Counted from the first letter of the stretch, positions 50,245-60,682 are shown. The stretch is 64,000 bases of DNA from Paenibacillus sp. FSL K6-3182 (GCF_037976325.1 NZ_CP150265.1:2289501-2353500), one strand, 5' to 3'. Numbers and translations: made by a program. The notes: a model not told the origin generated them from the sequence alone.

Positions 50245-51135
50245 TTATGAATGCGCTTTTATAATTGAATTATCGCCTTGATGCGATCGCTTCTCCGAAT
50301 AGGCTGTTCGATAATCGGTTGGGGTTAGATTTGTTTCTTTACGGAAAAATTTCGTGAAATGATTCGTTTCTTTAAAACCAGATTGATCAGCAACCTCCTT
50401 AATACTGCGAGAAGTTGTCGTTAAAAGTTGTTTGGCTCGATCTACTCGTTTGCGGCTGACGTATTTAAGCGGAGGCATCCCGAAATGTTTTTTGAAATAG
50501 GAACTAAAATAGTTGGGATGAAGATGAACAGATTCCGCCATTTGATCGACGCTGATGCTCGTATGAAGACGACTGTCTACATATTGCTGTATGACGTTCA
50601 AACGGTTCATTTCCTCTGTACGGTGCTGCAGCACGCGAATCGGAACGGATTCGAGAAAACAGCTTATGATTTCTAGCAATACAGCTTTTTCTCGGAGCCT
50701 AGCAACGATTGAATCTTGTCCATGCCATTCGATGAGCTCATGGAACAAGCGCGTCATGCTGTTCTTATCTTTAATGTTTAAGCAAAGCGGAACGCCAATC
50801 CACTGAAAAAGATCGAGGGGACCTGCCATGATATTGAAATGGCACCAATATTTTAAGTATGGGCGATTATTTAAAGAGGAGAACGATATCTTTGTATGCG
50901 CAGGCGTGAGAAACAGCTGACCGGGTTTTGGATAATAGTCGTCGTTGCCGATGCGAATCCAGCCTTCCCCTTCGCAAATAAAATATAGCTTATTGTATTC
51001 GGGAACAGAGTTGGTTTCCCCCCAATTTAGAGAGACTTGGGTTTTATGCGCCATAAGCAATTTTAGCTGCAGCGACTGCAGCAACTCAGATAACGCATGT
51101 TGTTCACTTGTTCTATCCACCTGCGGCACCGCCAT
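50245..51135 (-). CDS. AraC-family transcriptional regulator
   Basis: 296 residues. N-terminal cupin-like ligand domain (LYFICEGEGWIRIGNDDYYPKPGQLFLTPAHTKISF). C-terminal double HTH about 190-285 (VIQQYVDSRLHTSISVDQMAESVHLHPNYFSSYFKKHFGMPPLKYVSRKRVDRAKQLLTTTSRSIKEVADQSGF.ETNHFTKFFRKETNLTPTDYR). Divergent from the GH95 gene with a 77-base gap, so it most likely activates that gene in response to a sugar. Confidence 0.9.
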   Translation of the reverse strand: MAVPQVDRTSEQHALSELLQSLQLKLLMAHKTQVSLNWGETNSVPEYNKLYFICEGEGWIRIGNDDYYPKPGQLFLTPAHTKISFSSLNNRPYLKYWCHFNIMAGPLDLFQWIGVPLCLNIKDKNSMTRLFHELIEWHGQDSIVARLREKAVLLEIISCFLESVPIRVLQHRTEEMNRLNVIQQYVDSRLHTSISVDQMAESVHLHPNYFSSYFKKHFGMPPLKYVSRKRVDRAKQLLTTTSRSIKEVADQSGFKETNHFTKFFRKETNLTPTDYRTAYSEKRSHQGDNSIIKAHS

Positions 51136-51212
51136 TCAATTTTTTTGAAGGATTATTAATATAGTAAAGGATTGTTCTCTTAAATAAAAGATGATTAAAA
51201 GGGGAATGGAAG

Positions 51213-53519
51213 ATGACGCTGGTTGAAGAAACGCGCTTGTGGTATAAGGAGCCTGCCTCCAATTGGGAGGAAGCGCTGCCTGTTGGCAATGGGAAGCTCG
51301 GAGGCATGGTATTTGGGGGCATTAGACGTGAGCGGATAGCTCTGAACGAAGACAGCGTATGGTATGGCGGACCGCGTGATCGCAACAATCCAGACGCACT
51401 GCCATATTTGCCGAAAATTCGTGAGCTGCTGAGAGAGGGAAGTTTGAACGAAGCACATGATTTATCCGCGATGGCTCTATCTGGCGTACCCGAAACGCAG
51501 AGGCACTATATGCCGCTTGGAGATATAGAGCTAAGCTTAAAATATGATTCGAAAGAAGAAGCACGAGAATATGTTAGAGCTCTCGATATCGTCAACGGTA
51601 TTGCAAGTGTAACCTTTACTAAAGGAGACGTTTGTTTTGCCCGTGAGACATTTGCTAGTTTCCCAGATGAAGCAATAGTTACAAGATTCACAGCAGATAA
51701 GCCGGGCAGCATCAGCTTTACAGCCCGTTTGCTGCGCGGCAGCAATCGCTACTATGACGAGCTGGTGAAAGCAGACGAGAATACGATCGTGATGCGCGGC
51801 ATGTGCGGCGGTTCAGGCGGGTCTGATTTCCGAACTTCTTTGCGCGCGGTTGCAGATGGCGGTTCAGTATCAATTATTGGCGAGCATCTCATCGTGGAAG
51901 GCGCCAATAGCGTAACGCTTCTATTAACCGCAGCCACATCATTCCGTCATGCTGATCCGGAGGCATATGCTGTCCATGCAGGAGCCCGTGCTGGCTTAAT
52001 AAGCTATGAAGAGTTGAAATCGCGCCATATTCAAGATTTCACTTCATTGTCAAAGCGGGTACTGCTTCGCTTAACGGATGCTGCTTATTCGAATGCCGCC
52101 TATGTACCTACAAATGAGCGTTTAAAGCTAGTTCAAGAAGGCAGCGCCGACGTAGGATTAATGGCCTTATATTATCAGTTTGGCCGCTATTTGCTCATTT
52201 CAAGCAGTCGTCCGGGCTCGCTTCCTGCCAATTTGCAAGGCATTTGGAACGAGAAAATGCTGCCGCCGTGGGACAGCAAATATACGATTAATATTAATAC
52301 GCAAATGAATTATTGGCCGGCAGAAGCGGGAAATCTAGCAGAATGCCATGAGCCATTATTTGATCTCATCAAGCGGATGCGTGAACCCGGCAGAATAACC
52401 GCAAGAGCAATGTACGATTGTGGAGGTTTTGTCGCTCATCATAATACCGACATTTGGGGCGATACCGCTCCGCAAGACATTTATTTGCCAGCCTCGTATT
52501 GGACGCTTGGTGCGGCTTGGCTTTGCCTGCATATGTGGGAGCATTATGAGTATGGCCTTGATGATGCTTTTCTTGAGCAAATATATCCAACCTTGAAGGA
52601 GTCGGCACAATTTTTTGTGGATTTCTTGACGGAAACAGAGGATGGCCTGCTTGTATTGAATCCTTCTGTATCACCTGAGAATACCTATTTATTGCCAAAT
52701 GGACAATCCGGTACGTTATGTATTGGTGCATCGATGGATAGTCAAATTTTATATGAATTGTTTACGGCTTGTGCAGAAGCGGCGAAGAAGCTCGGCATCG
52801 ACTCATCGGAGCAGGAACTTTGGCACAATATGAGAGCCCGTTTGCCGGAGCCTGCAATTGGCAAGCATGGGCAAATTCAAGAATGGATGGAGGATTACGA
52901 GGAAGCGGAGCCGGGACATCGTCATATCTCGCATCTGTTCGCCCTGCATCCCGGCAAGCGCTTTACGGTTAGAGGGACACCTGAATGGGCAAATGCTGCC
53001 AGAGTAACGCTAGATCAAAGGCTTGCAAGCGGCGGCGGTCACACGGGTTGGAGTAGAGCTTGGATTATTAACTTTTGGGCAAGGCTTGAGGATGGGGAGA
53101 AGGCGTATGCGAATGTGCAAGATTTGCTAAGTCATTCCACGCTGCCTAATCTGTTTGATAATCATCCTCCGTTCCAAATCGATGGCAACTTCGGAGGCGC
53201 TGCAGGCATAACGGAAATGCTGCTTCAATGCCATGCGGGCAGTCTGCATGTATTGCCTGCTTTGCCGGAAGCATGGCCTCATGGAGAAGTGACAGGTCTC
53301 CGCGCAAGAGGCGGCTTCGAGGTGGACATCCGCTGGTCAAATGGCTTGCTTGTTGAAGCATGCATACGAGCTGGCGCAGCTAATAGCTGTGTCGTGCAAA
53401 GCAGCATTCCGCTCATCGTAAGGAAAGATGGCCATGAGGTGAAAGACGTATTCAGCAAGGATGGGCTTGTATCATGGACGGTGAGTGCCGGAAGCGAGTA
53501 CGTGCTTTCTCCGAAGTAG
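51213..53519 (+). CDS. GH95 alpha-L-fucosidase/galactosidase-like glycoside hydrolase
   Basis: 768 residues, normal for GH95. N-terminal beta-sandwich (LWYKEPASNWEEALPVGNGKLGGMVFGG, LNEDSVWYGGPRDRNNPDA) and an (alpha/alpha)6 catalytic barrel with SRPGSLPANLQGIWNEKMLPPWDSKYTININTQMNYWPAEAGNLAECHEPL (family Asn residues), GHRHISHLFALHPGKRF, GHTGWSRAW and QIDGNFGGAAGITEMLLQ (family general-base Asp). No signal peptide, so it probably acts in the cytoplasm on imported oligosaccharides. Releases terminal alpha-1,2-linked L-fucose or related sugars. GGGGAATGGAAG precedes the ATG. Confidence 0.93.
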   Translation: MTLVEETRLWYKEPASNWEEALPVGNGKLGGMVFGGIRRERIALNEDSVWYGGPRDRNNPDALPYLPKIRELLREGSLNEAHDLSAMALSGVPETQRHYMPLGDIELSLKYDSKEEAREYVRALDIVNGIASVTFTKGDVCFARETFASFPDEAIVTRFTADKPGSISFTARLLRGSNRYYDELVKADENTIVMRGMCGGSGGSDFRTSLRAVADGGSVSIIGEHLIVEGANSVTLLLTAATSFRHADPEAYAVHAGARAGLISYEELKSRHIQDFTSLSKRVLLRLTDAAYSNAAYVPTNERLKLVQEGSADVGLMALYYQFGRYLLISSSRPGSLPANLQGIWNEKMLPPWDSKYTININTQMNYWPAEAGNLAECHEPLFDLIKRMREPGRITARAMYDCGGFVAHHNTDIWGDTAPQDIYLPASYWTLGAAWLCLHMWEHYEYGLDDAFLEQIYPTLKESAQFFVDFLTETEDGLLVLNPSVSPENTYLLPNGQSGTLCIGASMDSQILYELFTACAEAAKKLGIDSSEQELWHNMRARLPEPAIGKHGQIQEWMEDYEEAEPGHRHISHLFALHPGKRFTVRGTPEWANAARVTLDQRLASGGGHTGWSRAWIINFWARLEDGEKAYANVQDLLSHSTLPNLFDNHPPFQIDGNFGGAAGITEMLLQCHAGSLHVLPALPEAWPHGEVTGLRARGGFEVDIRWSNGLLVEACIRAGAANSCVVQSSIPLIVRKDGHEVKDVFSKDGLVSWTVSAGSEYVLSPK

Positions 53520-53527
53520 AGGGTTTG

Positions 53528-53576
53528 CCAAAGAAACCAGCTGTACCTGATAATCGGGTGCAGCTGGTTTCTTTGG
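53528..53576. terminator. Bidirectional terminator
   Basis: Perfect 16-base arms CCAAAGAAACCAGCTG / CAGCTGGTTTCTTTGG around a 17-base loop, between convergent GH95 and MocR genes. Confidence 0.85.
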
Positions 53577-53604
53577 TTTGCCGGCTTTTCTCGGCAGGAG
53601 ACAT

Positions 53605-54978
53605 TCAATTCTTGAGGGCTTTGCCAATGCGACGGACGCCCTCATAAATTTGCTGATCGTCCAAATGCCCGTATCCAAGCAGCATTCGGTTATTCGGCAG
53701 CAAGTCCGCAAATACAGACGCTGCTTCCAACCGGTTCATTAAATCTTCCGGCAGCTGCGCTTCAAACTGAGCGACCAGATGCAAACCAGCCGCTCGTCCA
53801 CATATCTGGTAAGGCAGGGTAATTTGCTCATGTAAAGCATCAAGCAGGAGCTGGCGTCTCTTTTTGTACAACTTTTTCATTTTTAAAATATGAGCATTAA
53901 GCGTTCCGCTGTTCATGAAACGAATCAAAGCGAGCTGCTCAATCATAGGCGTTTGATAGTCTGACAGCCGCTTAAGCTGGCGACAGGGTTCAACCAGTGG
54001 TTCAGGGACAATCATATAGCCGATTCGCAGCGAAGGGAACATGACTTTGCTGAAGGTTCCAATATAGACTACCTGCTTAGGACATAAGCTTTGGAGTGAA
54101 TGGATAGGAGCCCCATCATACCGGAATTCGCTGTCATAATCATCTTCGAGGATATAGCTGCCGCTTTGGCGGGCGTATTCAACTAATTCAATCCGCCTTT
54201 GTATCGGTAAAATGCCGCCAAGCGGGAATTGATGAGAGGGTGTGACGTAGATGCATTTTGGCCGAAGGTTTACGGGAAGCTTGTGGGTTAAAAGGCCGGA
54301 ATCGTCAACGGGAACGCCATGTAGCTCGGCTCCTGTAGAAGTTAATATCGTCTTTAAATCTACATTGGACGGATCTTCGACTAAAACATCTTCCCCGCCT
54401 CTCAGCAGCAGCTTAACGATCAGCTGAAGCGCCTGTACCGCACCGTTTGTAATTATAATTTGTTCGGGATTGCTGACGACTCCTCTTGAAATCCACAGCT
54501 GTTTGGATAGCAGACGACGTAATTCCAAGTCACCGGACGGATCGCCATAACCTAATTCAGCAATAGAGGAATCCATGCATACACTTTGCAAAATAGAGCC
54601 CCATTTTTTCATCGGAAATAGATTCAGTGCGGGCAGGCCCGTACGAAACGAGATGAAATCGAGCTCTGATTTGTTCGTCGATTCTGCTAATGAAGCGGGT
54701 AATGGTAACGGTGACGCCTTCGTGAAGCCAAGCAAGCAGGCTCCTTGAGCTACATAAGTTCCTGCACCAGAGCGGCCTGTTATGTATCCTTCAGCCAATA
54801 AAAGCTCATAGGCTTCCAAAATCACGTTGCGCGAGACATGAAGCTGCGAAGCAAGCTCTCTTGTGGATGGAAGCTTGTAGCCAGCAGGCAGCTCACCCGA
54901 GAGAATAGCACCTTGGAGTGAGTTGAAAACCTGGCGAAACATAGGCAAATTTGCTTGTCTATCGATGGACAGCCACAA
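53605..54978 (-). CDS. MocR/PdxR-type GntR regulator with aminotransferase domain
   Basis: 457 residues. N-terminal GntR winged helix 1-75 (LPAGYKLPSTRELASQLHVSRNVILEAYELLLAEGYITGRSGAGTYVA), linker, then a fold-type I PLP domain (IITNGAVQALQLIVKLL, VEDPSNVDL, VTPSHQFPLGGILP, EDDYDSEFRY, YIGTFSKVMFPSLRIGYM with the PLP Lys). TTG start behind AAAGGAG. Such proteins sense PLP or an amino compound. It is divergent from an EamA transporter (about 107-base gap), the standard arrangement for control of that neighbour. Confidence 0.92.
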   Translation of the reverse strand: MWLSIDRQANLPMFRQVFNSLQGAILSGELPAGYKLPSTRELASQLHVSRNVILEAYELLLAEGYITGRSGAGTYVAQGACLLGFTKASPLPLPASLAESTNKSELDFISFRTGLPALNLFPMKKWGSILQSVCMDSSIAELGYGDPSGDLELRRLLSKQLWISRGVVSNPEQIIITNGAVQALQLIVKLLLRGGEDVLVEDPSNVDLKTILTSTGAELHGVPVDDSGLLTHKLPVNLRPKCIYVTPSHQFPLGGILPIQRRIELVEYARQSGSYILEDDYDSEFRYDGAPIHSLQSLCPKQVVYIGTFSKVMFPSLRIGYMIVPEPLVEPCRQLKRLSDYQTPMIEQLALIRFMNSGTLNAHILKMKKLYKKRRQLLLDALHEQITLPYQICGRAAGLHLVAQFEAQLPEDLMNRLEAASVFADLLPNNRMLLGYGHLDDQQIYEGVRRIGKALKN

Positions 54979-55094
54979 AATATCCAGACTCCTTTTGAAG
55001 TGGTACTATGAAAATGCCTGTTTAATGGCACTACAACCAGTTAACGACCCTTTGCTACAGTATACATGAAACAAAAGTAGAGGGGTTGCTGAAT

Positions 55095-56039
55095 GTGAAT
55101 CATTCTCGTATTATTGCGTATTTTGAGCTGACCATTGCCGCTATTCTCATCGGAAGCTCCATAGTAGCCGGCAAAATAACGACGATGCAGATGCCGGTTT
55201 TTTTGTCACAAGCGATTAGCCTAATCATTGCTTTATTGCTGTTAATTCCGATTTTGATGCTAAGCGGCAAAACCACGCTCCGAGTCGGGAGAAAGGATTT
55301 TTTATTTTTACTGCTGCAAGCGTTTCTCGGGATGTTTTTATTCCGCGTATTCATGCTGTATGGCCTTCGGACCGCGCTCGCAACGGAAGCGGGTATTGTG
55401 ACGAGCTTAACGCCGGCGGTCGTTGCTTTCCTTTCGTATATGATTTTAAAAGAAAAATTAACGAATCCGATTAAAATAGGCATCGTTTGCTCCATACTGG
55501 GTGTTGTTAGCATTCAGGTGCCAGGATGGCTGATTCCTTCCTCTTCACCTCCGTCACAAGCTTCGTATATTGGGCTTTTGCTTATTTTAGGCGCAGTTGT
55601 TGGGGAATCGATGCTTACGATCCTGCGCAAAATGACTGCAAGCAATGTCTCTTCACTGCTTGGGACAACCTATGTAACCTTGTTTTCATTCATCATGTTT
55701 TTGCCTATTGCACTTATTGAGGCTAAACAATACGATTTCAGCAGTGTAACTGTTGGCGATATTGGCCTGTTGTTTTATTACGGTATTTTCGTTACCGCTT
55801 TGGCTTATATATTATGGTTTCGCGGTGTTTCCAAAGTGAGTGCGGGAACAGCGGCTGTCTACACAAGCTGCATTCCGCTTAGCACTGTGCTTCTATCCTA
55901 CGGCATTTTAAACGAACCTTTCTCATGGTCTCATCTCGTAGGGGGAGCGTTTGTTTGCCTAGGCATTTGGCAAGTTTCTAAGAGCGATTCATTAGTGCCG
56001 CGGAAGCTGAAAAAAAGCCCCAAAAGCAGCAGCGCTTAA
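55095..56039 (+). CDS. EamA/DMT-family transporter
   Basis: About 314 residues, ten predicted TM helices in two EamA repeats (LTIAAILIGSSIVAGKI..., FLFLLLQAFLGMFLFRVFMLYGLRTALATEAGIVTSLTPAVVAFLSYMILKEKL; second repeat ending ILWFRGVSKVSAGTAAVYTSCIPLSTVLLSYGILNEPFSWSHLVGGAFVCLGI). GTG 55095 fits GAGGGG about 10 bases upstream; TTG 55086 is too close to it. Likely an exporter of amino acids or metabolites under the divergent MocR regulator. Confidence 0.88.
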   Translation: MNHSRIIAYFELTIAAILIGSSIVAGKITTMQMPVFLSQAISLIIALLLLIPILMLSGKTTLRVGRKDFLFLLLQAFLGMFLFRVFMLYGLRTALATEAGIVTSLTPAVVAFLSYMILKEKLTNPIKIGIVCSILGVVSIQVPGWLIPSSSPPSQASYIGLLLILGAVVGESMLTILRKMTASNVSSLLGTTYVTLFSFIMFLPIALIEAKQYDFSSVTVGDIGLLFYYGIFVTALAYILWFRGVSKVSAGTAAVYTSCIPLSTVLLSYGILNEPFSWSHLVGGAFVCLGIWQVSKSDSLVPRKLKKSPKSSSA

Positions 56040-56142
56040 ACCTTATAAAGATCAATTCTCAGATTATAGAAACTCCATTGTTTCACACCCTATACATATG
56101 GGATAATTAATGTGGAACGATCATCAGGAATGGAGCTTGTGT

Positions 56143-57423
56143 ATGAACAAATTCAGTATTAAGAAAAAAGCGGATTTAGCGCTTCTTTTCTCAGCGATCG
56201 GAATATTGGCGGCTTTTCCCTTTCATGAAACATTTATTGGCGGCCTGTTATTTTCCTTATTTAGCGCTGCAACGATTGGCGGACTGGCGGATTCCTTTGC
56301 GGTAAGCGCATTGTTTGGAAATCCTTTACAAATAAAGTGGCCGGTGTGGATGGGAACCAACATCATTTCTCGGAATCGTGAGCGCTTGATTGGCGAGCTT
56401 GTCCAAATGGTTCAAAATGAATTGTTAACCATCCCGAATATTAGGGAGAGGCTTGACGAATACAATATTGCAGACGTTTTAGTCACATATTTGAAGCAGC
56501 ACGGCGGCGAACAGGGTGTGAATGACATTTTGCAGCAGCTGGCGGATGATGTAATTACGACAATTGATTTGCAGGAACTGGCCAAAACCGTTCAAACCTT
56601 CCTTCTCGAGCATGCCGATTCGATTCCTGTAGCAGACATTGCTGCCGATGCTGGTGATTGGACCATCAAAAACGGTTACGATGATCGGATTATCGAGTTT
56701 ATCATTCCGGAGCTTATCAAAATTGTGAAATCGGCACCATTTGGCGCTGTTGTAGACCAAATTGTCGATTCAGCCATTCGTTCCTACGAAGGCGATAAGT
56801 TTAGAAGGAAGCTGATCGATTTCTCTGCAGGGCTAGAAGCGGCAAATATTAGTGGACGATTGCAGGAGTGGCTGGTATCTTTTCTACAGAAATTTCATGC
56901 TGAAGACCACCCGCAGCGCAAGGAAATCAAAGCTTTTATTGCGCAATTTGTTGCAAGACTGCGTACGGATGAACAATTGCGCAGCCGAATAGAAGCGGGG
57001 AAAACAACGCTTCTGGCATCTGTGAAGGATGAGCTTAAGCTCGATGCGTTCATTCAGCGGGGACTGGAGTCCATTCGACTCGCTGCGGCTTCCAATGCGG
57101 AAGGCGAGCAAGTGCGCTATCCTTGGATCAAGGATAAAGTTGAAGAAGGAATAGCTTATGTAGTGGGAAATACAGAGCTGCTTACTCGACTGGATCAATA
57201 CGTGAAGACGACGCTGCTGAAATGGGTGGAGCAGAAGCATTCTTTTATCGGCAAAATGGTAACTGACAAGCTGAACAGCTTCTCTGAAGAAGAGCTTATC
57301 GAGCTGGTTAAAGAGAAAGCAGGACGCGACTTGCAGTACATTCGGATTAACGGAATTGGTATCGGAGCGCTTATCGGCGTAGTCCTGCATCTAGCGACGT
57401 TTTGGATTGGAGGGCGAGCATAA
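56143..57423 (+). CDS. DUF445 membrane protein (1)
   Basis: 426 residues from ATG 56143 (GGAG 8 bases upstream; the ATG at 56110 lacks a site). N-terminal TM pair with FSAATIGGLADSFAVSALFGNPL, the DUF445 signature, followed by SRNRERLIGELVQMVQNELLT, a long helical middle and a C-terminal TM (RINGIGIGALIGVVLHLATFWI). Function unknown; relatives are YheB/YjiN-like. It ends one base before the second DUF445 gene. Confidence 0.87.
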   Translation: MNKFSIKKKADLALLFSAIGILAAFPFHETFIGGLLFSLFSAATIGGLADSFAVSALFGNPLQIKWPVWMGTNIISRNRERLIGELVQMVQNELLTIPNIRERLDEYNIADVLVTYLKQHGGEQGVNDILQQLADDVITTIDLQELAKTVQTFLLEHADSIPVADIAADAGDWTIKNGYDDRIIEFIIPELIKIVKSAPFGAVVDQIVDSAIRSYEGDKFRRKLIDFSAGLEAANISGRLQEWLVSFLQKFHAEDHPQRKEIKAFIAQFVARLRTDEQLRSRIEAGKTTLLASVKDELKLDAFIQRGLESIRLAAASNAEGEQVRYPWIKDKVEEGIAYVVGNTELLTRLDQYVKTTLLKWVEQKHSFIGKMVTDKLNSFSEEELIELVKEKAGRDLQYIRINGIGIGALIGVVLHLATFWIGGRA

Positions 57424-58758
57424 ATGGCTATGAGAAAAAAAGCAAACCGCAGCTTAATATTGCTTGCCGCCTTATTCGTCATTGCCGCCTGCTGCTTATA
57501 TGTCTTCCCAGACCAGTGGTGGGCACGGATGCTGCTCTACACGACCGAAGCGGGCCTCGTTGGCGCATTAGCTGATTTATTTGCTGTAACGGTATTGTTC
57601 CGCCACCCATTTGGGTGGAAGTGGATTCCGCATACAGCGATTATCCCTAGAAATCGCGATAAGCTGATTGAAGGCGTCGCGAATATGGTCGAGCAGCAGC
57701 TGCTCAGCAAAGATTTGTTAAAGGAAAAGGTAAAGCAAATATCGCTTGTAGAGATCGGCATTTCATGGATCGATCGCCGACCAAACGGCATGCTCGCTGA
57801 GCAAGGCTGGACGCTGGTGGCTGGTCTGCTTGCCAAGCTGGATATTAAAGGTCTATCCGTCATTTTGGATGAGAAAGCACGAAAAAGCTTAGGCAAGATT
57901 AGCTTGTCGCCTTACGCCGGCAAGGCGCTCAAATGGGTGATGGCGAAAGGCAATTTCCAAAGCTGGGTTAGCCAGATCGTTGAGTTCGCCGCGGCACGCG
58001 CAGCAGAAGAAGAAACCAAAGTTGTCATTCGTGAGCTGCTTGGCAAGGAGAAGGAGAAGTTTGTAAATCAAGGCAGTATCTTCTCCAAGTGGCTCAAAAA
58101 AATGGCAGTGGAGATTGCTGAATCAACGAATGCGCTGAATCTCGACGATGCTACAAATGTGCTGTATGACGATTTGCAGCTGCTCATTAATGATTTGCGA
58201 AATCCAGAGCATGAGCTTCGTGTTTTACTGGAGGAAATGGTGCTGCAGCTTGCCGACAATTTGCAGCACCGCGAGGATGTTTCGGCTGCTGTTGATGAAT
58301 GGAGAGATGAAGTGATTGAGAAGATCTCGTTGCTTCCTTCTATTGAAGCTTTGCTCGGCAACTTTAGACAGCTGCTGATCAGCGAACCGAAGCTGCAGCT
58401 AGCCTTGCCGCAGAAACATTCCGTCAATCCATCCGATATTAAGGAGCTGATTAATCAGTTCATTATGTCATACTGGGAGTGGTTCAAAGCGAACGAGGAA
58501 ACGAAGGGCTGGCTGGAGCAATATGTGCAGAAATTCGTGCAGAAGATGATTGAAACCGAACATGCAATTATCGGAATCATCGTACGCAAGACGCTTGATA
58601 GCTTCACAGAGCAAAAGCTGGTGCATTTCATCGAGAGCAAGGTCGAGACCGATCTGCAGCGTATTCGTTTGAACGGAGCTTATATAGGCTCAGCGCTCGG
58701 AGCGGCATTTTATATTCTGCTGTACGGAGTATACGAGCCGATTTTGAACTTGTTATAA
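57424..58758 (+). CDS. DUF445 membrane protein (2)
   Basis: 444 residues, a diverged paralogue of the preceding protein: LVGALADLFAVTVLFRHPFGWKWIPHTAIIPRNRDKLIEGVANMVEQQLLSKDLL at the N-terminus and RIRLNGAYIGSALGAAFYILLYGVYEPIL at the C-terminus. GGAGGGCGAGC precedes the ATG, within the end of the upstream gene, so the two are co-translated and may form a heteromer (inference). Confidence 0.87.
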   Translation: MAMRKKANRSLILLAALFVIAACCLYVFPDQWWARMLLYTTEAGLVGALADLFAVTVLFRHPFGWKWIPHTAIIPRNRDKLIEGVANMVEQQLLSKDLLKEKVKQISLVEIGISWIDRRPNGMLAEQGWTLVAGLLAKLDIKGLSVILDEKARKSLGKISLSPYAGKALKWVMAKGNFQSWVSQIVEFAAARAAEEETKVVIRELLGKEKEKFVNQGSIFSKWLKKMAVEIAESTNALNLDDATNVLYDDLQLLINDLRNPEHELRVLLEEMVLQLADNLQHREDVSAAVDEWRDEVIEKISLLPSIEALLGNFRQLLISEPKLQLALPQKHSVNPSDIKELINQFIMSYWEWFKANEETKGWLEQYVQKFVQKMIETEHAIIGIIVRKTLDSFTEQKLVHFIESKVETDLQRIRLNGAYIGSALGAAFYILLYGVYEPILNLL

Positions 58759-58764
58759 CACGAG

Positions 58765-58820
58765 AAGCAGCTGTTTCCAGCAGGTTTTTGAGACCTATTG
58801 GGACAGCTGCTTTTATTTTT
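58765..58820 (+). terminator. Terminator after DUF445 pair
   Basis: AAGCAGCTGT opposed to ACAGCTGCTT with an inner AGGT/ACCT pairing, followed by TTATTTTT. Confidence 0.8.
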
Positions 58821-58999
58821 GAGTGAGCTTGTCTTTGGATGATCGTATGAAGGTGTGCAGGTACACTCGTTTATTTAATACTAGACCATAAAGTTTGCAA
58901 TTACCCCCGTGTAATCCGAAATACAGTCAGGTAGTATGTAGTTAGGTAATGGTTCCGTATTGAACATCTTTGAAAATGCATGAAGGGGAAGGTGAGAGG

Positions 59000-60649
59000 A
59001 TGCTGCGTGCTTTAATAGTGGACGATGAATTCGAAATCCGCGAAGGTTTACGTAACCGCTTTCCATGGGAAACATTCGGAATTGATGAGGTACTGGTGGC
59101 TGATGATGGAGATACGGCATTAATGCTTGCACTGGATATGAGACCGGATCTTATCGTCACAGATATTAAAATGAATCGGATGTCGGGGCTGGAATTTCTT
59201 CGTTCATTGACTACCGTTGAAAATTATAAACCGGAAGCGATTGTTGTAAGTGGGTATGATGATTTTGAACTGGTGAAGCAGGCGATACAAATCGGTGTTA
59301 TGGACTATATCCTCAAGCCGATCAATTTGGACGAGCTGACCCAAATCGTTAGAAAAACGATGGATCATATCCACAGAAAAAGAATGGACCAGCATAACGA
59401 GCAGCAGCTTATTAATCAAGTGAGGTTTGCGATTCCAAAAATGCGCGAGGAGCTGCTCAGAGAAATGATTGAGCAGGACTATGATCCTTATCGTGAAGCA
59501 CGGAGAAGACATCGCTTGCAGACATTGAATTTGGAGTGGATAGCGAATCAGCATATGACGCTTGTTGTTGTGGAAGCTGATGATCTGAAAGCAATCGAGA
59601 ATCGCCATACGAAGGAAAAGGATTTAATATTGTTCGGAATCGGCAATGTGGTCAATCAAACGCTGGAGGAAGATTATCCCCACCCCTTTGCGCTTTGCAT
59701 GGACAGCAGCAATCGATGGATTGTCATTTTCAGCTGCTCGCGGCCAGAGCATGCCGAACTGAGCCGGGGCATGGCGCAGCTTTGCTTACAGCGAATCAAC
59801 GATTTTGTTAAGGTGAAAGCAAGCGCTGGCATGCGAACAACACCTTGTACATTTGAGAATCTTCATGAAATGTATGCGGAAGCGATAAACGTATTGGAGC
59901 AAAAGGCTGTATACGGAGGCAATCGATTATTTACGGAGCAGGGTTTATTTTATGAGGGTGACGGGAGTGACTTGTCGCTTAGCGAGCCTGAAGAGGTGCT
60001 CGATCTCGTGAAGTATGGCACGGATGAGGAAATTACAGCAGCGATGGATCGATTTGTGGAGATGGTACAAGCCTGGCGTCTCAATCAATTGCGTGACATT
60101 CAGCAAAAAATATTTGAGTGGCTGTTCGAGGTGTTTCGCAGAGCGGCGGCGGCAGGTGTTCCAAGCAAAAATTTGGGCAGCAATCCGATCGCGGTGTGGG
60201 AGCTGTTAGAGCAATACGATACATTGCAATCGCTGCGTGTGCAAACAGAGCTGTTCCTTCTTGCAATCGCAGCAGATTTCCGCAAGCTGTCCAATACGCC
60301 GAGCCAGATCGTCTATGAAGCGGAGAAAATATTGCAGAGGGATTATGCTGAAAGCTTAACTCTTCAGAGTGTTGCAATGGCCGTTCATGTGACGCCGGTA
60401 TGGCTGAGCAAGCTTTTTAAGAAGGAGAAACGGAAAACCTTTTTGGAATATTTGACAGAAATACGGATTGAGAAGGCGAAGGAAATGTTAGGCGACATCA
60501 AATACAAAGTGTATCAAATCTCATTTCAGGTGGGGTATAAGGACCCGGTTCATTTCTCGAAGCTGTTCAAAAAGCAGGTCGGCTGCACGCCGAAGGAATA
60601 TAGACGACAAAGAGGCATTGCGGATGAAGAGCCAGCTGTGCCACACTAA
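59000..60649 (+). CDS. YesN-type response regulator, AraC output domain
   Basis: 549 residues from ATG 59000 (AAGGTGAGAGG upstream; an earlier in-frame ATG at 58970 lacks a site). Receiver: VDDEFEIREGLRN, Asp in LIVTDIKMNRMSG, Ser in AIVVSGYDDFEL, Lys in ILKPINLDEL. Long helical middle (about 125-440). C-terminal AraC double HTH (SLTLQSVAMAVHVTPVWLSKLFKKEKRKTFLEYLTEIRIEKAKEMLG ... VGYKDPVHFSKLFKKQVGCTPKEYRRQ). The usual partner is a YesM-type kinase; one begins at 63732, beyond the mannosidase gene. Confidence 0.92.
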   Translation: MLRALIVDDEFEIREGLRNRFPWETFGIDEVLVADDGDTALMLALDMRPDLIVTDIKMNRMSGLEFLRSLTTVENYKPEAIVVSGYDDFELVKQAIQIGVMDYILKPINLDELTQIVRKTMDHIHRKRMDQHNEQQLINQVRFAIPKMREELLREMIEQDYDPYREARRRHRLQTLNLEWIANQHMTLVVVEADDLKAIENRHTKEKDLILFGIGNVVNQTLEEDYPHPFALCMDSSNRWIVIFSCSRPEHAELSRGMAQLCLQRINDFVKVKASAGMRTTPCTFENLHEMYAEAINVLEQKAVYGGNRLFTEQGLFYEGDGSDLSLSEPEEVLDLVKYGTDEEITAAMDRFVEMVQAWRLNQLRDIQQKIFEWLFEVFRRAAAAGVPSKNLGSNPIAVWELLEQYDTLQSLRVQTELFLLAIAADFRKLSNTPSQIVYEAEKILQRDYAESLTLQSVAMAVHVTPVWLSKLFKKEKRKTFLEYLTEIRIEKAKEMLGDIKYKVYQISFQVGYKDPVHFSKLFKKQVGCTPKEYRRQRGIADEEPAVPH

Positions 60650-60682
60650 TGATATGAAAAATTGCACTCAGCAAGAAGCATG